The notes: generated from the sequence alone by a model not told the origin. 5,212 nucleotides of DNA from PVC group bacterium (GCA_003565815.1 PXAS01000322.1:1-5212); one strand, 5' to 3'. Positions 1 to 5,198 are shown, counted from the first letter of the stretch. Program-made: numbers and translations.

Positions 1-78
<78 letters not shown>

Positions 79-90
79 AACTGGAGAACC

Positions 91-118
91 GCTATACACG
101 AGGTCGCGACAAATGCAA
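91..118 (-). promoter_or_regulatory. Putative sigma-70 type promoter of tRNA-Pro
   Basis: On the minus strand a -35-like TTGCAT (118-113) is followed after 16 bases by a -10-like TATAGC (96-91), which ends 12 bases before the mature tRNA 5' end at 78. Spacing and position suit a tRNA promoter. The -35 match is poor (3 of 6) and the -10 is moderate (4 of 6), so this is a positional inference. Confidence 0.4.
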
Positions 119-127
119 GCGTCGTAT

Positions 128-144
128 CAAATCGGGCGGATTTG
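128..144. repeat. Short palindrome between the VF530 gene and tRNA-Pro
   Basis: CAAATC and GATTTG form a 6-bp inverted repeat around a 5-base GC-rich centre. It lies downstream of the VF530-family stop codon and just upstream of the presumed tRNA promoter. It could be a weak hairpin in the 3' end of the preceding transcript or a small operator. No T-tract follows on the minus strand, so it is not a recognisable intrinsic terminator, and chance is possible. Confidence 0.25.
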
Positions 145-177
145 CAGCCGTGGTTCCCAAAGTCCGGCACTGCTGGA

Positions 178-402
178 TCAGGAACGGGATCGGATCATGT
201 CGAGATAAAGCGCCTCCACCTTGGCGCGGGCCCAGGGGGTTCGGCGAAGGAATTTCAGGCTGGAGTTGATGGAGGGCTCGTTCTGAAAACATCGGATGTC
301 AATCCGTGCGCCCAGTCCGCTCCATTCGTAATGGGCCACCAGACGCTCAAGCATCATTTTCAGGGTGATGCCGTGAAGAGGATCGTTGGAAGGTTGATTC
401 AT
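178..402 (-). CDS. VF530 family (DUF2132) small DNA-binding protein
   Basis: This 74-residue protein matches the remembered consensus of the VF530/DUF2132 family along nearly its whole length. It has NDPLHG at residues 6-11, HYEW at 24-27, RIDIRCF at 33-39, and the hallmark stretch from about 42 to 66 containing SSLKFLRRTPWARAK. The family is named after a Vibrio fischeri protein whose structure suggested DNA binding; no precise cellular role is established. The length is normal for the family, and the N-terminal NDPLHG supports the ATG start at 402. A GGGGAG sequence lies only two bases upstream of that ATG, too close to be an ideal ribosome-binding site. The gene follows the HAD hydrolase by 59 bases and is probably the last gene of the FHA-led operon. 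Family assignment is firm; function is not. Confidence 0.93.
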   Translation of the reverse strand: MNQPSNDPLHGITLKMMLERLVAHYEWSGLGARIDIRCFQNEPSINSSLKFLRRTPWARAKVEALYLDMIRSRS

Positions 403-461
403 TTCTCCCCAGTACCACAGCCGCCCTCCCGGTAAAGGCCATTCGCGGGATTTTCTTCAAT

Positions 462-1190
462 TCACACGGGGATCCACGTCTCCAGCGCGGCCTCGAGGTC
501 GAGGAGGCGGGTGAGTTCCAAATCCGCGGGGTGGTCGCCCGCGGCGGGTTCGAAGGTTTCGTAGGGGACGTGCTCGCGCAACCAGGCGGCGCGCATGCCG
601 TGGCGTTTGGCGCCTTGTACATCCGCGAGCCAGTTGTCACCCACATAGAGGCAACTTCGGGGTTCGGCCCGCATGGCCCGCAAGAGGGCTTCGTAGGCGC
701 GGGGGTGCGGTTTGGCAAAGCCCACGTCGGCGGAGACGATGACGGCGTCAAAATAGGCGTGGAGCCCGAGATGTTTGAGGGAATCGATGATGGAGGGTGC
801 GCAGGGATAGTTGGAGAGCAGTCCGAGGCGATAGCGTCCCCGCAGTCGTTCGAGCAATTGGAGCACGGCGGGATCGACGGAGACGGATTCCAGAAAGGCC
901 TTGCGCCGCGCGGCCATGAGGGGTTCGGCAAGCTGCTCGGCCAGAGCCGGCTCGACAAACAGGGCCGCCACTTCGCGGCAGGCTTCCCGAAAATCGTTTT
1001 CGACGCCATTGCGCTGGTAGGGACGCAGCACTTGTTCTTTGCGCAGTTGGTCCAGCCGTTCCAAATCGTAGCGAATCCCGGCGTCATCCAGCACGCCCCG
1101 CATGGCCCGGAGCTGGGCGTCTTGTTGGTCGGGGCCAAAAGCGATCAGCGTGTTGCCGTAATCAAAAAGAAGGGTGGTGATCGCGGGCAC
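462..1190 (-). CDS. HAD family hydrolase (subfamily IA), substrate unknown
   Basis: A 242-residue haloacid-dehalogenase superfamily protein, probably a cytoplasmic phosphatase. Motif I is LLFDYGNTL with nucleophile Asp10, motif II is LLSN with Ser126, motif III is Lys160 in FAKPHP, and motif IV is GDNWLAD with Asp185 and Asp190. The region from about 16 to 100 is helical and fits a C1 cap, as in subfamily IA. The usual acid/base Asp two residues after the nucleophile is Gly12. The same is true of relatives with an FDLGN motif such as E. coli YihX, which is a phosphatase, so activity is not excluded. The start is GTG at 1190, because no in-frame ATG gives an intact motif I. There is no ribosome-binding site, and the upstream stop is only 9 bases away, so translation is probably coupled to the chlorite-dismutase-like gene. 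The substrate cannot be read from the sequence. Confidence 0.92.
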   Translation of the reverse strand: MPAITTLLFDYGNTLIAFGPDQQDAQLRAMRGVLDDAGIRYDLERLDQLRKEQVLRPYQRNGVENDFREACREVAALFVEPALAEQLAEPLMAARRKAFLESVSVDPAVLQLLERLRGRYRLGLLSNYPCAPSIIDSLKHLGLHAYFDAVIVSADVGFAKPHPRAYEALLRAMRAEPRSCLYVGDNWLADVQGAKRHGMRAAWLREHVPYETFEPAAGDHPADLELTRLLDLEAALETWIPV

Positions 1191-1199
1191 GGTGCGGGG

Positions 1200-1928
1200 T
1201 CAGAGCGGGGATTGATAAATGGCCCTGCCCGCGAAAAACGGACCGAGGTGCTCGATGTAGGTGGAGGTTTGCACGGTACCGCGCATGGTTTCCACGATTT
1301 TGCTCAAAGCCCGAAGTTCCGCGCCGACCAGCGCGACGGCGAAATCGTTGTCATTCCTGTCCATGCCGAAACAGGCCAGCCGGATGTCATGGGCATGACC
1401 GGCTTCGCCCCAGGCGCGCCCGATGGTGCCGTGTTCGCCGAGAATTTTCATTTTCTCGCGCTTGGGGAGCTTGGCAAAGGCGCCGCTGCGGCGCAGCGGA
1501 TACCATATGGCCCAGGGCGATTGCGGCGAGAGCGCCCGTTCACGGGGCCGCGTGACGAGGGTACGCTCCAGATCGTCTTCGTAACCGATGGAATAGGCGC
1601 GGGCAAAGAGGGTCATTTCCGGACGCGGGGTGAGGTCGGACCATATCGACTCCCGGAGAACGGGGGCGGAGGTCGAAATGAAAAATTCGGGGTCGGTATG
1701 CATCAGCAAAAGTCCGAGCCCCCAGGGGTCCGCCGCATCCTGATACACGGTGGCGTCCCACCCGGTCTTGCGAATCTGTTCGATGAACGGTTGCGGATCG
1801 CGGCAACCGCTGAAACAAAGCAGTTGCATATAAAGACGGCGGTCGGATGTCAGCGGGGAGCCGTCCGGGGCGCGGCCGTGTTCGAGCACATCCGGCTCGA
1901 CGGGGACGGGTTCGGCGGGGGTTTCCAT
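1200..1928 (-). CDS. Chlorite dismutase/HemQ-family protein with altered key residues
   Basis: The C-terminal half aligns by eye with the heme-binding domain of the chlorite dismutase/HemQ family (PF06778). Numbering from the upstream TTG at 1943 (subtract 5 for the ATG used here), it has WYPLRR at 147-152, GEHGTIGR at 169-176 whose His171 is the expected proximal heme ligand, and HLGPFFAG at 232-239. HemQ makes heme b from coproheme; true chlorite dismutases split chlorite to chloride and oxygen. In my alignment the HemQ catalytic Tyr is Ala157 (FAKLP instead of WYxLP), and the distal Gln (HemQ) or Arg (chlorite dismutase) position is Asp186. Neither activity is therefore safe to assign. The first 35 residues are Pro/Glu-rich and probably disordered. 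I chose ATG 1928 (242 residues), 11 bases after the FHA stop; TTG 1943 overlaps that stop and is possible. Neither has a clear ribosome-binding site. Confidence 0.88.
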   Translation of the reverse strand: METPAEPVPVEPDVLEHGRAPDGSPLTSDRRLYMQLLCFSGCRDPQPFIEQIRKTGWDATVYQDAADPWGLGLLLMHTDPEFFISTSAPVLRESIWSDLTPRPEMTLFARAYSIGYEDDLERTLVTRPRERALSPQSPWAIWYPLRRSGAFAKLPKREKMKILGEHGTIGRAWGEAGHAHDIRLACFGMDRNDNDFAVALVGAELRALSKIVETMRGTVQTSTYIEHLGPFFAGRAIYQSPL

Positions 1929-1939
1929 TTTGGCGGCGG

Positions 1940-2611
1940 TCAACTGCGCTTGATCTTGATGGCGGTCGGCTTGCGGCGCACGATTTTGGAGTCCGTCAGT
2001 TTGGAGTCCGTCAATTTGGAATCCGAACTCTTGCCGCCTTCCTTGTTGAGTTCTTCGGGCGGGGGAGTGACCAGTTTCGCGGTTTTGGTCCGGGGCTCTT
2101 CGGATTTGGTGGCCTCGCCGTCGGATTCATCGGCAGTGGACGCGGGCTTGGCGGAAGGTTTTTGGACCGCCTTGGCCACGGGTTTGGGTCCGGGTTTTTC
2201 GGTGTTCTCCACGATTTCCCGGAGAATGGTTTTGTACCCTTTGCCTTCGTTCATTTCGTCCTGAACGGAATTGACGGTGGTGTCGGTGCCGGCGGACTTT
2301 TTGTCGTCCACGTGGATAATGGTATTGCCCAGGCGAATTTTGTCTCCCGGTTTGATTTTGGCCATCTCCACCCGTTGATTGTTGAGATAGGTCCCGTTTT
2401 TGGATTTCAAATCCTTGATGTAATATTCCCCATCCCAAATGCGGATGCCACAGTGCATGCGGGAGGCGCGTTCATCCAAGGTGATAATGTCCGCATCGGG
2501 ACTGCGTCCGATGGTGACGGGCTTATCGGCCAACACCATCTCGGTGAGTTTCCCATCGGGATCGGTGTAGCGAACGTGCAAGCGGGCTGTGTTTGAAGGT
2601 GTATCAGTCAT
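1940..2611 (-). CDS. FHA domain protein with long charged Lys/Pro-rich tail
   Basis: A 223-residue protein with an N-terminal forkhead-associated domain at about residues 10-102. The phosphothreonine-binding signature is intact: GRS at 35-37, SRMH at 50-53 and NGT at 72-74. FHA domains read phosphothreonine laid down by Ser/Thr kinases, so a signalling or adaptor role is likely. No kinase lies in the window. Residues 103-223 lack a recognisable fold. They hold a Thr-containing segment (TDTTVNSV, 109-116), a possible short helix (GYKTILREIVE, 125-135), a Lys/Pro/Ala-rich stretch (139-158), an acidic stretch, a three-unit repeat (DSKL/TDSKL/TDSKI, 197-210) and a basic end (RRKPTAIKIKRS). ATG 2611 is chosen because the FHA fold begins just after it and a promoter-like sequence lies upstream. 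There is no good Shine-Dalgarno. It is the first gene of the second transcription unit. Confidence 0.92.
   Translation of the reverse strand: MTDTPSNTARLHVRYTDPDGKLTEMVLADKPVTIGRSPDADIITLDERASRMHCGIRIWDGEYYIKDLKSKNGTYLNNQRVEMAKIKPGDKIRLGNTIIHVDDKKSAGTDTTVNSVQDEMNEGKGYKTILREIVENTEKPGPKPVAKAVQKPSAKPASTADESDGEATKSEEPRTKTAKLVTPPPEELNKEGGKSSDSKLTDSKLTDSKIVRRKPTAIKIKRS
1985..2029. repeat. Three 15-bp tandem repeats in the FHA gene tail
   Basis: Three consecutive 15-base units begin TTTGGAGTCC, TTTGGAGTCC and TTTGGAATCC on the plus strand. The first two differ at one base; the third has diverged further. On the coding strand they encode DSKL, TDSKL and TDSKI. The period is a multiple of three, so copy-number changes would lengthen or shorten the tail without breaking the frame. 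Confidence 0.85.
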
Positions 2612-2619
2612 AATTTCAC

Positions 2620-2647
2620 ACTTTATCAGGGTTATGGAGAATGACAA
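2620..2647 (-). promoter_or_regulatory. Putative promoter of the FHA-led operon
   Basis: On the minus strand TTGTCA (2647-2642, 5 of 6 to the -35 consensus) is followed after 16 bases by TAAAGT (2625-2620, 4 of 6 to the -10). Only 8 bases separate the -10 box from the FHA ATG at 2611, so transcription would begin at or very near the start codon. The 67-base gap after the phosphatase gene holds no Shine-Dalgarno, which agrees with a leaderless or nearly leaderless message. Confidence 0.5.
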
Positions 2648-2678
2648 GGTTTTAAGATGACCTGAACGGGGATTGCAA

Positions 2679-3224
2679 TCATCTTTCCTGTTTTTTTTGA
2701 AAATTTTTGCGGGCCCAGGCCATTGTTGCGAAAATGTCGTCCATTTGCAGGTCGGCCTCCTGACAGGATTGGCGGCCCAGAAGGAGCGTCCGGCAGCCGG
2801 CGGCTTTCCCGGCGGCACAGTCGCGGGGCTGATCCCCGATCAGCCAGGAGATTTGCGGATCCAGATCGTGCTCCCGGGCGGCGCGTAAAATCATGCCGGG
2901 CTTGGGCTTGCGGCAGTCACATCGGGCGGTTTCGTCGTGGGGACAATGGTAGACGGCCTCCACATGGGCATTCTCGGCAGACAGCAGCGCGTGCATGCGC
3001 GCGTGAATCGCATCCAGCCCTTCGGAGGTCAAGCGACCGATGGCCAGGCATTTTTGGTTGGTGACCACGATGACGGGCAGGTCGGTTTCATTGAAAAAGC
3101 GGATAAGCCCGGCGATGCCGGGCATGAGGTGAAAATCCCCGGGCCGGGTAATGTAGCGTTCTTCGGGAGGGGGGGGGATATTGATGACACCGTCCCGGTC
3201 GAGGAAGATGGCCGCCCGGGTCAT
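2679..3224 (-). CDS. HAD-IIIA phosphatase, GmhB/HisB-N type
   Basis: A 181-residue HAD-IIIA phosphatase. Motif I is FLDRDGVIN with nucleophile Asp9 and acid/base Asp11. Motif II is VVTNQ with Thr55. A zinc site is formed by Cys94, His96, Cys102 and Cys104 (CPH then CDC), followed by RKPKPGM with the motif III lysine. Motif IV is IGDQPRD with Asp131 and Asp135. This family removes a phosphate from D-glycero-D-manno-heptose 1,7-bisphosphate (GmhB, nucleotide-activated heptose synthesis) or from histidinol phosphate (HisB N-domain). The five-residue spacer in the zinc loop occurs in both types. Association with an exosortase operon favours a sugar-phosphate role over histidine synthesis, but that is inference. 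The ATG at 3224 overlaps the EpsI-like stop as ATGA, pointing to coupled translation. A C9 tract lies early in the gene. Confidence 0.9.
   Translation of the reverse strand: MTRAAIFLDRDGVINIPPPPEERYITRPGDFHLMPGIAGLIRFFNETDLPVIVVTNQKCLAIGRLTSEGLDAIHARMHALLSAENAHVEAVYHCPHDETARCDCRKPKPGMILRAAREHDLDPQISWLIGDQPRDCAAGKAAGCRTLLLGRQSCQEADLQMDDIFATMAWARKNFQKKQER
3169..3177. repeat. Nine-base C tract inside the HAD-IIIA phosphatase gene
   Basis: The coding strand has nine consecutive C residues, covering the last base of Ile16 and most of the codons for Pro17-Pro19 in NIPPPP. It lies soon after the catalytic motif I, so gain or loss of one base would frameshift the protein before its zinc site and motifs II-IV. 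Such tracts are prone to slippage, and also to sequencing error. Confidence 0.9.
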
Positions 3225-4021
3225 TCCTCGTCCCGATGCCCGATCAGGGAAATGGCGGGGTACAGCTCGGAAACCACGTCCCGAATTTGGTCGTGGTGGC
3301 TGTTGCCGTCCATTTCCCGGGCGCCGGCGACGGCGATGTAGGCCCATCGGTGGGCCACGTTGCGGAAAACCCGGTCAAAGCCCATCCAAATCAAGCGCTC
3401 CAGATGGTGCGGGGTTTCGATGTCTTTGCCCACGAACCAGTAAGCATAATAGGTGTAAAAGGTGGGATGGTTGGGCAAGGTGCGGGAGAGATCCATGACC
3501 ATCACCTGCAAGGGCTCGCGACCGGGGAGTTCCACGTCGATGACTTCCGTGCGTTCGATGCGATGTCCTTGGCCGGTCATGCAAACTTCGGGACGGTGAA
3601 TGGAGGAACGGTCGTTGCCGGAAAGCACGACGGAGGCGAATACGGTTTGGTCGGGGTCGTCGTTGTGGAAGTAGCGCTTTTTGAACAGCACCGTATCCCG
3701 CGGCAACGCGTGGTATTCGCCGAGGGCCATGGTGTGCAGTTTGCCGCCGCAAGGGTTGCCGCTATAGTCTTCGGGGCAAACATAAACGCCGCTCACATGA
3801 AGCTCCAAATCCCGCACCAGCCAATCCCGTCCGCAATGCTGATTGTGGCAAAACAGGATTTCGTGACCGGACCACGCCTCGCCGAGGGCGTCGGGCAGTT
3901 CGGTGCGCACACCCGCTTCGTCGGTGATGGAGACGTCCACGGTGAATCCCAGGAAAAGCATGGAAACCCCGAAGAGCAGAAAAACACTTAAATACTGGCG
4001 GAGCCCAACTTTTTTTTCCAT
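3221..4021 (-). CDS. EpsI-family exosortase partner with Cys4 insertion
   Basis: A 266-residue protein with one N-terminal membrane segment (about residues 10-28), so the rest probably faces the periplasm. The signature IHRPEVCMTGQG (141-152, Cys147) is characteristic of the exosortase-associated EpsI family (TIGR02914/DUF3485). Members sit beside exosortases or are fused to their C-terminus and are needed for exopolysaccharide formation or sorting in some systems; the chemistry is unknown. Between the membrane segment and the signature, Cys58, Cys63, Cys82 and Cys91 are spaced CX4C-X18-CX8C and the last is followed by GGKL, which looks like a zinc ribbon or two disulphides. I do not remember this as usual in EpsI. 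ATG 4021 is chosen for its strong AAGGAGG ribosome-binding site and because the membrane anchor starts soon after. It overlaps the exosortase gene by 34 bases and the next gene by 4. Confidence 0.88.
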   Translation of the reverse strand: MEKKVGLRQYLSVFLLFGVSMLFLGFTVDVSITDEAGVRTELPDALGEAWSGHEILFCHNQHCGRDWLVRDLELHVSGVYVCPEDYSGNPCGGKLHTMALGEYHALPRDTVLFKKRYFHNDDPDQTVFASVVLSGNDRSSIHRPEVCMTGQGHRIERTEVIDVELPGREPLQVMVMDLSRTLPNHPTFYTYYAYWFVGKDIETPHHLERLIWMGFDRVFRNVAHRWAYIAVAGAREMDGNSHHDQIRDVVSELYPAISLIGHRDEE

Positions 4022-4983
4022 CGGAAAATCGCCTCCTTGAAATCGAGGTTGAGAAAGAAACTGAGACCGACCATCAGGGCGATGGCCATGCCAAAGACGA
4101 GAAAACCGGAATAGTCGTGAATGACGCCGGCGGCCACATCGGTGCCGAAGGCTTCGGCGATGATGCCGATGGCGGTGATGCGGAACATGTTGCCGACCAT
4201 GGCCAGGGGAATGGCGCAAAGGAAAAGGACCCATTTGCGCCAGGGGGATTTCATGACCATGTAGCCGTAAATCGCGGTGAGCGCCATCATGGCCGTGAGA
4301 GAGCGGATGCCGGAACAGGGGTCGGCGACATCGAGCTTCAGTTCGGCGGTGGCGTCAAAGGGCGGGCCGAAAATCGCGGTGCCGACTTGGCGGACTTCCA
4401 CGCCCAGGCCCTGCAGGGTGACCACGGCCGCCCGCGTATTCACCATTCGCAAGGGGAAAGTGAGGTTGTCGAGAAAGTTCAGGGGCACCGCGAAGATCAG
4501 AAAAGCGCAGGGGAACAAGAGACGTTTGGCCACCTGCCACCCGTAAAAATAAAAAGGCACGCTCCAGAGGAGCCCGATCATGGCGATCAGGGAAGCCCGG
4601 GTTTGCTGGGTTTTCACGCCCAAGTAATGCAGGACCAATGAACCGGCAATGAACACCAGGCCCCACCCGCAAACGCGCTTGGGCGCTTTCATGAGTTCGA
4701 AGCGGTTCATCCAGACGACATACAGGGAGGCGAAGGGCACCAAAAATCCGTGTGAGTAGTCGCCCTGCCCCATGGCGATCCCGGAGTCGTTCCAGCGCTT
4801 GACCATCCAGACCAGGGCGGAACGTCCCCAGCGTCCGGCATCGGCGGTATTGCCCATGAAATGGAACATGGCAAATCCAATGGTGATCAGCAGGGAGGCC
4901 AGACCAATGTGGCGCCAGTCGTCCGGCTTCAGCCGGGCGAGACGCCGTTGGTCGTTCCAAATGTCGGGAAGGGGATGGTCCAT
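3988..4983 (-). CDS. Exosortase (membrane transpeptidase-like sorting enzyme)
   Basis: A 331-residue polytopic membrane protein with about eight hydrophobic segments (for example around 26-44, 78-93, 106-121, 129-148, 153-171, 224-243, 250-279 and 291-311). The exosortase/archaeosortase catalytic triad is present: Cys223 in ADPCSGIRSL, Arg268 in GNMFRI, and His289 in IHDYSGF. The conserved DYSHGFLVP lies at 75-83. Exosortases recognise PEP-CTERM-like C-terminal tails (short motif, membrane helix, basic end) and are thought to cleave them and pass the protein on for surface display or anchoring in the exopolysaccharide layer. ATG 4983 is preferred over an upstream in-frame TTG at 5010 because a promoter-like -10 box ends only 7 bases before it and would lie inside the longer form. 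It leads a tight unit with the EpsI-like and phosphatase genes. I cannot assign an exosortase subtype from memory. Confidence 0.95.
   Translation of the reverse strand: MDHPLPDIWNDQRRLARLKPDDWRHIGLASLLITIGFAMFHFMGNTADAGRWGRSALVWMVKRWNDSGIAMGQGDYSHGFLVPFASLYVVWMNRFELMKAPKRVCGWGLVFIAGSLVLHYLGVKTQQTRASLIAMIGLLWSVPFYFYGWQVAKRLLFPCAFLIFAVPLNFLDNLTFPLRMVNTRAAVVTLQGLGVEVRQVGTAIFGPPFDATAELKLDVADPCSGIRSLTAMMALTAIYGYMVMKSPWRKWVLFLCAIPLAMVGNMFRITAIGIIAEAFGTDVAAGVIHDYSGFLVFGMAIALMVGLSFFLNLDFKEAIFRWKKKLGSASI
4009..4015 (-). promoter_or_regulatory. Candidate -1 ribosomal frameshift site, A AAA AAG
   Basis: Inside the exosortase/EpsI overlap the coding strand carries eight A residues followed by G (4017-4009). 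In the exosortase frame this reads TGG AAA AAA AAG TTG, so the last seven bases form A AAA AAG, the heptamer that drives efficient -1 frameshifting in E. coli dnaX. The EpsI frame is exactly -1 relative to exosortase. A slip would join exosortase residues 1-325 to EpsI residues 5-266, giving about 587 residues. The Shine-Dalgarno at 4038-4032 lies 16 bases upstream, farther than the 10 bases in dnaX. No obvious strong downstream hairpin is visible. Function is unproven. Confidence 0.45.
4032..4038 (-). promoter_or_regulatory. Strong Shine-Dalgarno (AAGGAGG) for the EpsI-like gene
   Basis: AAGGAGG on the minus strand lies 10 bases before the ATG at 4021, inside the 3' end of the exosortase reading frame. 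It is the only near-perfect ribosome-binding site in the window. It settles the EpsI start and shows that EpsI can be made as a separate protein. Confidence 0.8.
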
Positions 4984-4990
4984 GGAGCAT

Positions 4991-5018
4991 ACTTTACAGG
5001 AAACTTCCAAAGCGTCAA
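4991..5018 (-). promoter_or_regulatory. Putative promoter of the exosortase operon
   Basis: On the minus strand TTGACG (5018-5013, 5 of 6 to the -35) is followed after 16 bases by TAAAGT (4996-4991, 4 of 6 to the -10). The -10 box ends 7 bases before the ATG at 4983, so the transcript would start at or next to the start codon. The same -10 hexamer and 16-base spacing occur upstream of the FHA gene. Confidence 0.55.
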
Positions 5019-5025
5019 GCGGGCG

Positions 5026-5055
5026 GGTTGTCGAAATTGGAATCGGTTGTCAAAA
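5026..5055. repeat. 11-bp direct repeat just upstream of the exosortase -35 box
   Basis: GGTTGTCGAAA at 5026-5036 and GGTTGTCAAAA at 5045-5055 differ at one base and start 19 bases apart, close to two helical turns. The proximal copy lies 7 bases upstream of the presumed -35 box. Position and phasing would suit paired binding sites for a transcription activator. This is inference from layout; the regulator is unknown. Confidence 0.5.
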
Positions 5056-5143
5056 GGAGAAGAAGGGGGGAGTGTGGTTGAAAAGCCTGAGCATGGGAAA
5101 AAGCCTTCGGGGGAGACCGAACGCTTGATCTCACGCCGCCTTC

Positions 5144-5198
5144 CGAGCTTTCGGGGGGATTGCACCATCAGAAGATGCGTTGACCCCCCGAAAACTCG
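5144..5198. repeat. Long inverted repeat (15-bp arms) upstream of the exosortase operon
   Basis: The arms CGAGCTTTCGGGGGG (5144-5158) and CCCCCCGAAAACTCG (5184-5198) are complementary at 14 of 15 positions, around a 25-base centre. The one mismatch becomes a U-G wobble in minus-strand RNA, so a 15-bp stem could form there. The centre holds a further small hairpin, CATC-AGAA-GATG. No T-tract follows on either strand, so it is not a typical intrinsic terminator. The remaining 4984-5212 leader holds no convincing gene. A related TTCGGGGGA occurs at 5106-5114. Confidence 0.7.

Noticed and set aside
79..177. Intrinsic terminator after the VF530-family gene
   Set aside because: An imperfect GCAG/CTGC hairpin and a small palindrome are visible, but no T-tract follows either on the minus strand.
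1200..1928. Calling this gene hemQ or cld outright
   Set aside because: Family membership is clear, but the residues needed for either activity appear replaced, so no symbol is given.
531..2264. Long plus-strand open frame of 577 codons
   Set aside because: It runs antisense to three genes with intact family motifs. Its Gly-rich, motif-free product is what high-GC third positions on the other strand create.
2612..2818. N-terminal extension of the FHA protein to an upstream ATG
   Set aside because: It would overlap the phosphatase gene by about 140 bases and cross the promoter; the FHA fold begins after ATG 2611.
3236..3991. Plus-strand open frame of 251 codons
   Set aside because: Antisense to the EpsI-like gene, whose signature motif is unambiguous; no recognisable family in this product.
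4022..4234. N-terminal extension of the EpsI-like protein
   Set aside because: The extension is a His/Arg-rich out-of-frame reading of the exosortase gene; ATG 4021 has a strong Shine-Dalgarno and precedes the membrane anchor.
4929..5168. Minus-strand open frame of 79 codons in the exosortase leader
   Set aside because: Overlaps the exosortase start in another frame and crosses the presumed promoter; no family features or ribosome-binding site seen.
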